From JAPXRI01 sp033813635 (GTDB lineage: Bacteria > Bacillota > Clostridia > Oscillospirales > QAMX01): a stretch of 64,000 nt of DNA. The stretch spans positions 62,001 through 126,000 of the forward strand of contig JAPXRI010000001.1 in the NCBI GenBank assembly GCA_033813635.1, in the 5' to 3' direction. A program made the position numbers and the translations under genes. The notes under the pieces are model-generated. The model was not told where the DNA came from. It worked only from the letters and a program-made list of their open reading frames with translations, and ran no database searches. Shown one piece after another: positions 60,733 through 64,000 of the stretch; position 1 is the first letter of the stretch; each line of letters opens with the position of its first letter.

Positions 60733-62238
60733 TCAGGCCCAGTTCTTATAATAATAGCTGTAGAGCCAGGTTGTGTAGTTAACGTATTTGAACTGAATGT
60801 CGTTTTTCTTATTATAGTAATAATACTCCCATACTTTACTGGTGCTGGTGTCGTGGATATAATCGGTATAGGGATAAGCCGGAAGCTCTATCGTCGTCGC
60901 ACCCACGCTCATCTGATGCTCGATGTATTTCTCTCCCAGGTTTTGGACATATGCGATTCGTGCGTAAATAAATATATAAAACGACGACACGCATACCGCC
61001 AGCATTATCAGCGGCAGTCTGATCAGCTTGAAATCCGGCTTTTTGCCCTCGGTCACGTAAGCGAGCAGGTTTATAACCGCCGATACGAGGAAAATATATG
61101 AGGCATAAAAGCACCTGGGGCCGACCGGGGTGACTATAATCAGTGGCGCGGCCGCCGCCGGCGCGGAGATCAGAAACAGCAGCGCCATCAATTTGCGCGT
61201 ATTATCCCTGACGAAGAAAAGTATCGTGACTGCGGCTGAGACGAAAAACAGAGCGCACATCAGCGTCTCCACCCATAATATCTTCTCCGGTATCACAAAG
61301 TACGCGGGCAGAAGAGACATGGCGGCGATGGCCGCGAATTTCAGCGCGCTTTTCCACTTTTTATCGCACGGGCCGTAAGCGTAAAGGATGTAGAGACAGA
61401 GCAGCGCGATCGAGAAAATCAGCGCGTAGTTTTCGCTGATCAGGTATTTAAACCAGTGGGGCGCCATCTTTTCTATTCTGAAAAGGATATCCCCGTAGCT
61501 CGTCGCCATAGTCCTGTACCAGTCCGTACCGGCTGCTACCTGCCCGTATACCGGCGAGGTGAACATGATAGCCGCGCCGGCGGCGCTGCCGAGCATAAAC
61601 GCAAACAGCGCGGGCGAAAACTTCTTGTTCCTGATCAGATGCCAGAAAAACAGCACCGCACCGAGCGCCAGATTGTAGAGGGTGAGATTTTCGATGAAAA
61701 GCTGCGCGCAGACGCCGATAGCGGCGCACGCCGCGGTCCGCCCGGCGCTCACAATAAGCCTCCCGCCGGTGAAAAGGCCTCTGATAAGCAGTAGGTACAA
61801 AAGAATCAACAGCGCCGGCGTCACATAGTTGTAAAAGCCGGAAGCCTAGGCATAGGTCTGCCTGAAAATTGATTTCGGCAATGAGAGCGCGTAGATAAAG
61901 GCTATCAGCAGACCGCAAACCGTCTTCATACCCGCGTTTTTATTTACAAGAAGAATAATGCCGAAAATTACCGCCGCGCGGAGCATGTCTTTTAGCACAT
62001 CGCTTTTTCCGGCAATCAGCGACAGCAGGTTTCCGAGCACCCTGCCGTTCAGATTCTGCCAGTTATCGGCTATGGATCCGAATATGTACTTAAAGTTGAG
62101 AAGGTCTATGCCGCCCTCATAGCACCAATCGTCCCCGTTAATCGGGAACAGGAACGACAATATAAGCAAAATGGCTGCGATTGTTGCGGATGCCGCGAGC
62201 TTTCGGCGGTCTACGCCTGTTCGATTTGACGAAAGCAT
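60733..62238 (-). pseudogene. Large DUF6056-like membrane protein gene with an in-frame TAG
   Basis: One frame of 502 codons from the ATG at 62238 encodes a membrane protein with about twelve helices, resembling DUF6056-type proteins associated with glycosylation. It is interrupted at 61846-61848 by TAG in the stretch FRQTYA-stop-ASGFYNY. Relatives as I recall have Trp there (YAWASGF), so TGG to TAG is the likely change. Without readthrough the N-terminal 130 and C-terminal about 363 residues are separate. It lies 30 bases after the GT2 gene. Confidence 0.75.
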
Positions 62239-62267
62239 ACTTTTACAAGCCTAAATCCTTTCGGTCG

Positions 62268-63212
62268 TTATTTTCCTAAGTATTTTTCGATCAGGTATCT
62301 CGGGCGCTGCTTTACTTCAAGGTAGATCTTGCCCACATATTCGCCGATGACGCCGAGGGACAAAAGCGTCAGTCCGCCGATAGCCCAAACGCTTGTCACA
62401 ATGCTCGCCCACCCCGCAACCGTATGCCCGGTCAGATAGCGTGCGAGAATATAGATGAACGCGATAAAGCATACCGCGAAGATGAAAAATCCGAGGCCGG
62501 CAATCAGCCGTATCGGTTTAATTGAAAAAGAGGTGATTCCGTCCGCCGCAAACGAGAGCATCTTCTTTAGCGGGTACTTGCTCTTCCCGGCGAAGCGCTC
62601 GCGCCGCTCGTAGGTCACGATGTCCGACCGGTAGCCCAGCAGCGGAACGATGCCCCTTAAAAACAGGTTCGCTTCCCGAAACTGCGACAACGCCTCCAGC
62701 GCGCGGCGCGAAAGCAGCCTGTAGTCGGCGTGGTTATAGACCGTCTTTACGCCGAGCCCGTTCATCAGCCTGTAGAACCCCTGCGCCGTGGCTCGCTTGA
62801 ACCATGTGTCGCTTTCGCGCTTGCTCCTCACGCCGTAAACCACGTCGCAGCCGCCGAAATATTTCTCAAGCATCCCGTCGATCGCGCCGATGTCGTCCTG
62901 CAGGTCCGCATCCATGGATATTACGGCGTCCGCCTCGTCCTTCGCCGTCATCAGCCCGGCGAGCAGCGCGTTCTGGTGACCCCTGTTCCGGCTGAGCTTC
63001 AGCCCGGTAAACACGCGGTCGCCTTCGTGCAGCGCTTCAATGATTTCCCAGGTCTTGTCCTTCGAGCCGTCGTCCACAAACAGTATCCTGCTCTCCTCCG
63101 ACAGCATCCCGCGGCCTTTAAGCGTCTCAAGTTTTTCCTTCAGGCGCTTCGCCGTCTCCGGCAGGACCTCCTGCTCGTTATAGCACGGCACAACGACATA
63201 CAGCTTGTCCAT
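62268..63212 (-). CDS. GT2 glycosyltransferase (polyprenyl-phosphate glycosyltransferase type)
   Basis: 314 residues from the ATG after GGAGG; the longer upstream frame lacks a ribosome site. A GT-A domain with VVPCYNEQE, FVDDGSKDKT and DADLQDD is followed by two C-terminal membrane helices (about 233-255 and 265-290), as in GtrB/DPM1-like enzymes. It likely loads a sugar onto a lipid carrier for transfer to a surface polymer. The membrane protein downstream may be the flippase or transferase partner. Confidence 0.92.
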   Translation of the reverse strand: MDKLYVVVPCYNEQEVLPETAKRLKEKLETLKGRGMLSEESRILFVDDGSKDKTWEIIEALHEGDRVFTGLKLSRNRGHQNALLAGLMTAKDEADAVISMDADLQDDIGAIDGMLEKYFGGCDVVYGVRSKRESDTWFKRATAQGFYRLMNGLGVKTVYNHADYRLLSRRALEALSQFREANLFLRGIVPLLGYRSDIVTYERRERFAGKSKYPLKKMLSFAADGITSFSIKPIRLIAGLGFFIFAVCFIAFIYILARYLTGHTVAGWASIVTSVWAIGGLTLLSLGVIGEYVGKIYLEVKQRPRYLIEKYLGK

Positions 63213-63617
63213 CCGCTCGCCTCCAAAATGCCGAAATCCGGATATATTATATCTGATATTCTTTAAAAATACAATATGTACGCACATGTTCTCGGAGACA
63301 ATAAAGCCTTGATTTTCGTTCTTTGCTCCGTGTCAATATTACAATATTTTATCATATTATTCTGAATTTTTATCTCTACGCCTTCCATGGTTAATTTGTC
63401 CGATCGGCATTATGGGTATATTTGGAAAATTTATGCATGTAACCTGCATTAATTCTGGTTATACCGACCCAATTATAAAAATTGCTTATCGTGTTCAAGA
63501 TAATAATAATTTGATTTTATGGATTGCGTGCGATATGATATCATAAATTGATATATCATCGCAGCGTACGCGTCGGAACGCGCTTTTCTCTTAATACAGC
63601 GAAAAAGGTGGTAATTG
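63213..63617. other. AT-rich divergent intergenic region
   Basis: About 400 bases between the GT2 and antiporter genes. An imperfect inverted repeat built on TGCGAT...ATCGCA lies around 63527-63564 and could be an operator or leader hairpin. No gene or known RNA is recognised. Confidence 0.4.
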
Positions 63618-64000
63618 TTGCTTAGCCGTCTGTATTCCGTAATGAGTATCGACTCGCCGGTGTCGGTTGTAATCATCTCGGTCGCTCTGATGCTCTTTTT
63701 AGGCTTCGCGATGACGCGGATCACCAAGCTGTTTAAGCTGCCCAACGTCACCGCCTATATCCTTACGGGCATCCTGATCGGTCCGTACTGCCTGAATCTG
63801 ATTCCCCAAAAGCTGATTGACGGGACGGACTTTCTTGCCGATATCGCGCTTGCCTTTATCTCGTTTGGCGTCGGCGAGTTTTTCAAGCTCTCGTCGCTGA
63901 GGAAAAACGGGCCGAAGGTCGCCATCATCATGCTTTTCGAGGCCGCTGTCGCCTCGATTTCAATCTTTATACTTACCTACTTCATCCTCAGGCTGAATAT
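63618..64000 (+). CDS. Kef-type cation/proton antiporter, cut by window edge
   Basis: 127 codons are visible, from a TTG seven bases after AAAGGTGG. Helices with LFGFAMTRITK-like and LPNVTAYILTGILIGPYCLN segments, then DIALAFISFGVGEFF, match the first four helices of CPA2 (KefB/NapA-type) Na+(K+)/H+ exchangers. The C-terminus lies outside the window. Confidence 0.82.
   Translation, partial: MLSRLYSVMSIDSPVSVVIISVALMLFLGFAMTRITKLFKLPNVTAYILTGILIGPYCLNLIPQKLIDGTDFLADIALAFISFGVGEFFKLSSLRKNGPKVAIIMLFEAAVASISIFILTYFILRLN

Noticed and set aside
1..64000. CRISPR arrays, tRNA or rRNA genes
   Set aside because: No regularly spaced direct repeats, tRNA T-loop/acceptor patterns or rRNA segments were recognised in any spacer.

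Overview
The window looks like a chromosome segment of a strictly anaerobic, fermentative member of the Clostridia (Bacillota), probably an uncultured gut, rumen or digester lineage. This is an inference from an NADH-linked multimeric [FeFe] hydrogenase, FeoAB, DegV proteins, lysine and FMN riboswitches, sigma-A-like promoters with strong Shine-Dalgarno sequences, Cys-type lipoproteins and many plant- or host-glycan enzymes. Base composition is moderately GC-rich, apart from one conspicuous AT-rich island near 22.1-23.4 kb. I see no rRNA, tRNA, CRISPR array or prophage.

Layout. 1-3.7 kb: a large glycoside hydrolase (C-terminus outside the window) and an orphan OmpR-type response regulator. 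4.0-9.7 kb: hydCBA, an electron-bifurcating-type hydrogenase whose flavoprotein subunit is fused to a GltD/NfnB-like FAD-NADPH module. 10.0-14.1 kb: an operon of a ROK regulator, a DegT-type PLP enzyme and two amidohydrolase-fold proteins, one lacking the metal ligands. 14.2-19.5 kb: a DUF5131 protein, a PAP2 phosphatase and an ABC-2 exporter with a lipoprotein. 19.8-25.3 kb: a plastic zone with a lipoprotein cassette and its decayed duplicate, the AT-rich island (ArsR-like regulator plus a 39-residue RiPP-precursor-like peptide), and a dead IS256-family element sitting in an IS3-family remnant. 25.3-33.3 kb: feoAB with a divergent DtxR-type regulator, an EamA transporter, a DUF2087 protein, a lysine-riboswitch-controlled amino-acid ABC transporter and a DegV protein.

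33.6-40.9 kb: esterase and glycosidase-like genes, then a class II aldolase, DegV, an MtnA-type isomerase and a histidine phosphatase; the aldolase and isomerase suggest disposal of 5-deoxyribose or methylthioribose phosphate. 40.9-43.1 kb: a three-gene radical SAM/SPASM operon with an unrecognised membrane/lipoprotein-like partner, one of the best candidates for an undescribed system. 43.4-51.9 kb: corA behind a long unassigned leader, an MFS transporter, a sialidase-fold protein, tyrS, a Gfo/Idh oxidoreductase and a tyrosine recombinase. 52.0-58.4 kb: a sugar isomerase-like protein, a YdeI-like protein beside a broken ridA, an FMN riboswitch with a RibU-type transporter, a beta-CASP RNA hydrolase and a GH42 beta-galactosidase. 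58.5-64.0 kb: a lipoprotein, a C69 peptidase, a glycosylation-type pair (large membrane protein with an in-frame stop, GT2 transferase) and the start of a Kef-type antiporter.

Several genes carry single-base lesions (lost start codons, in-frame stops, frameshifts). These may be real decay or consensus errors in an assembly. All assignments come from reading motifs; no database search was run.
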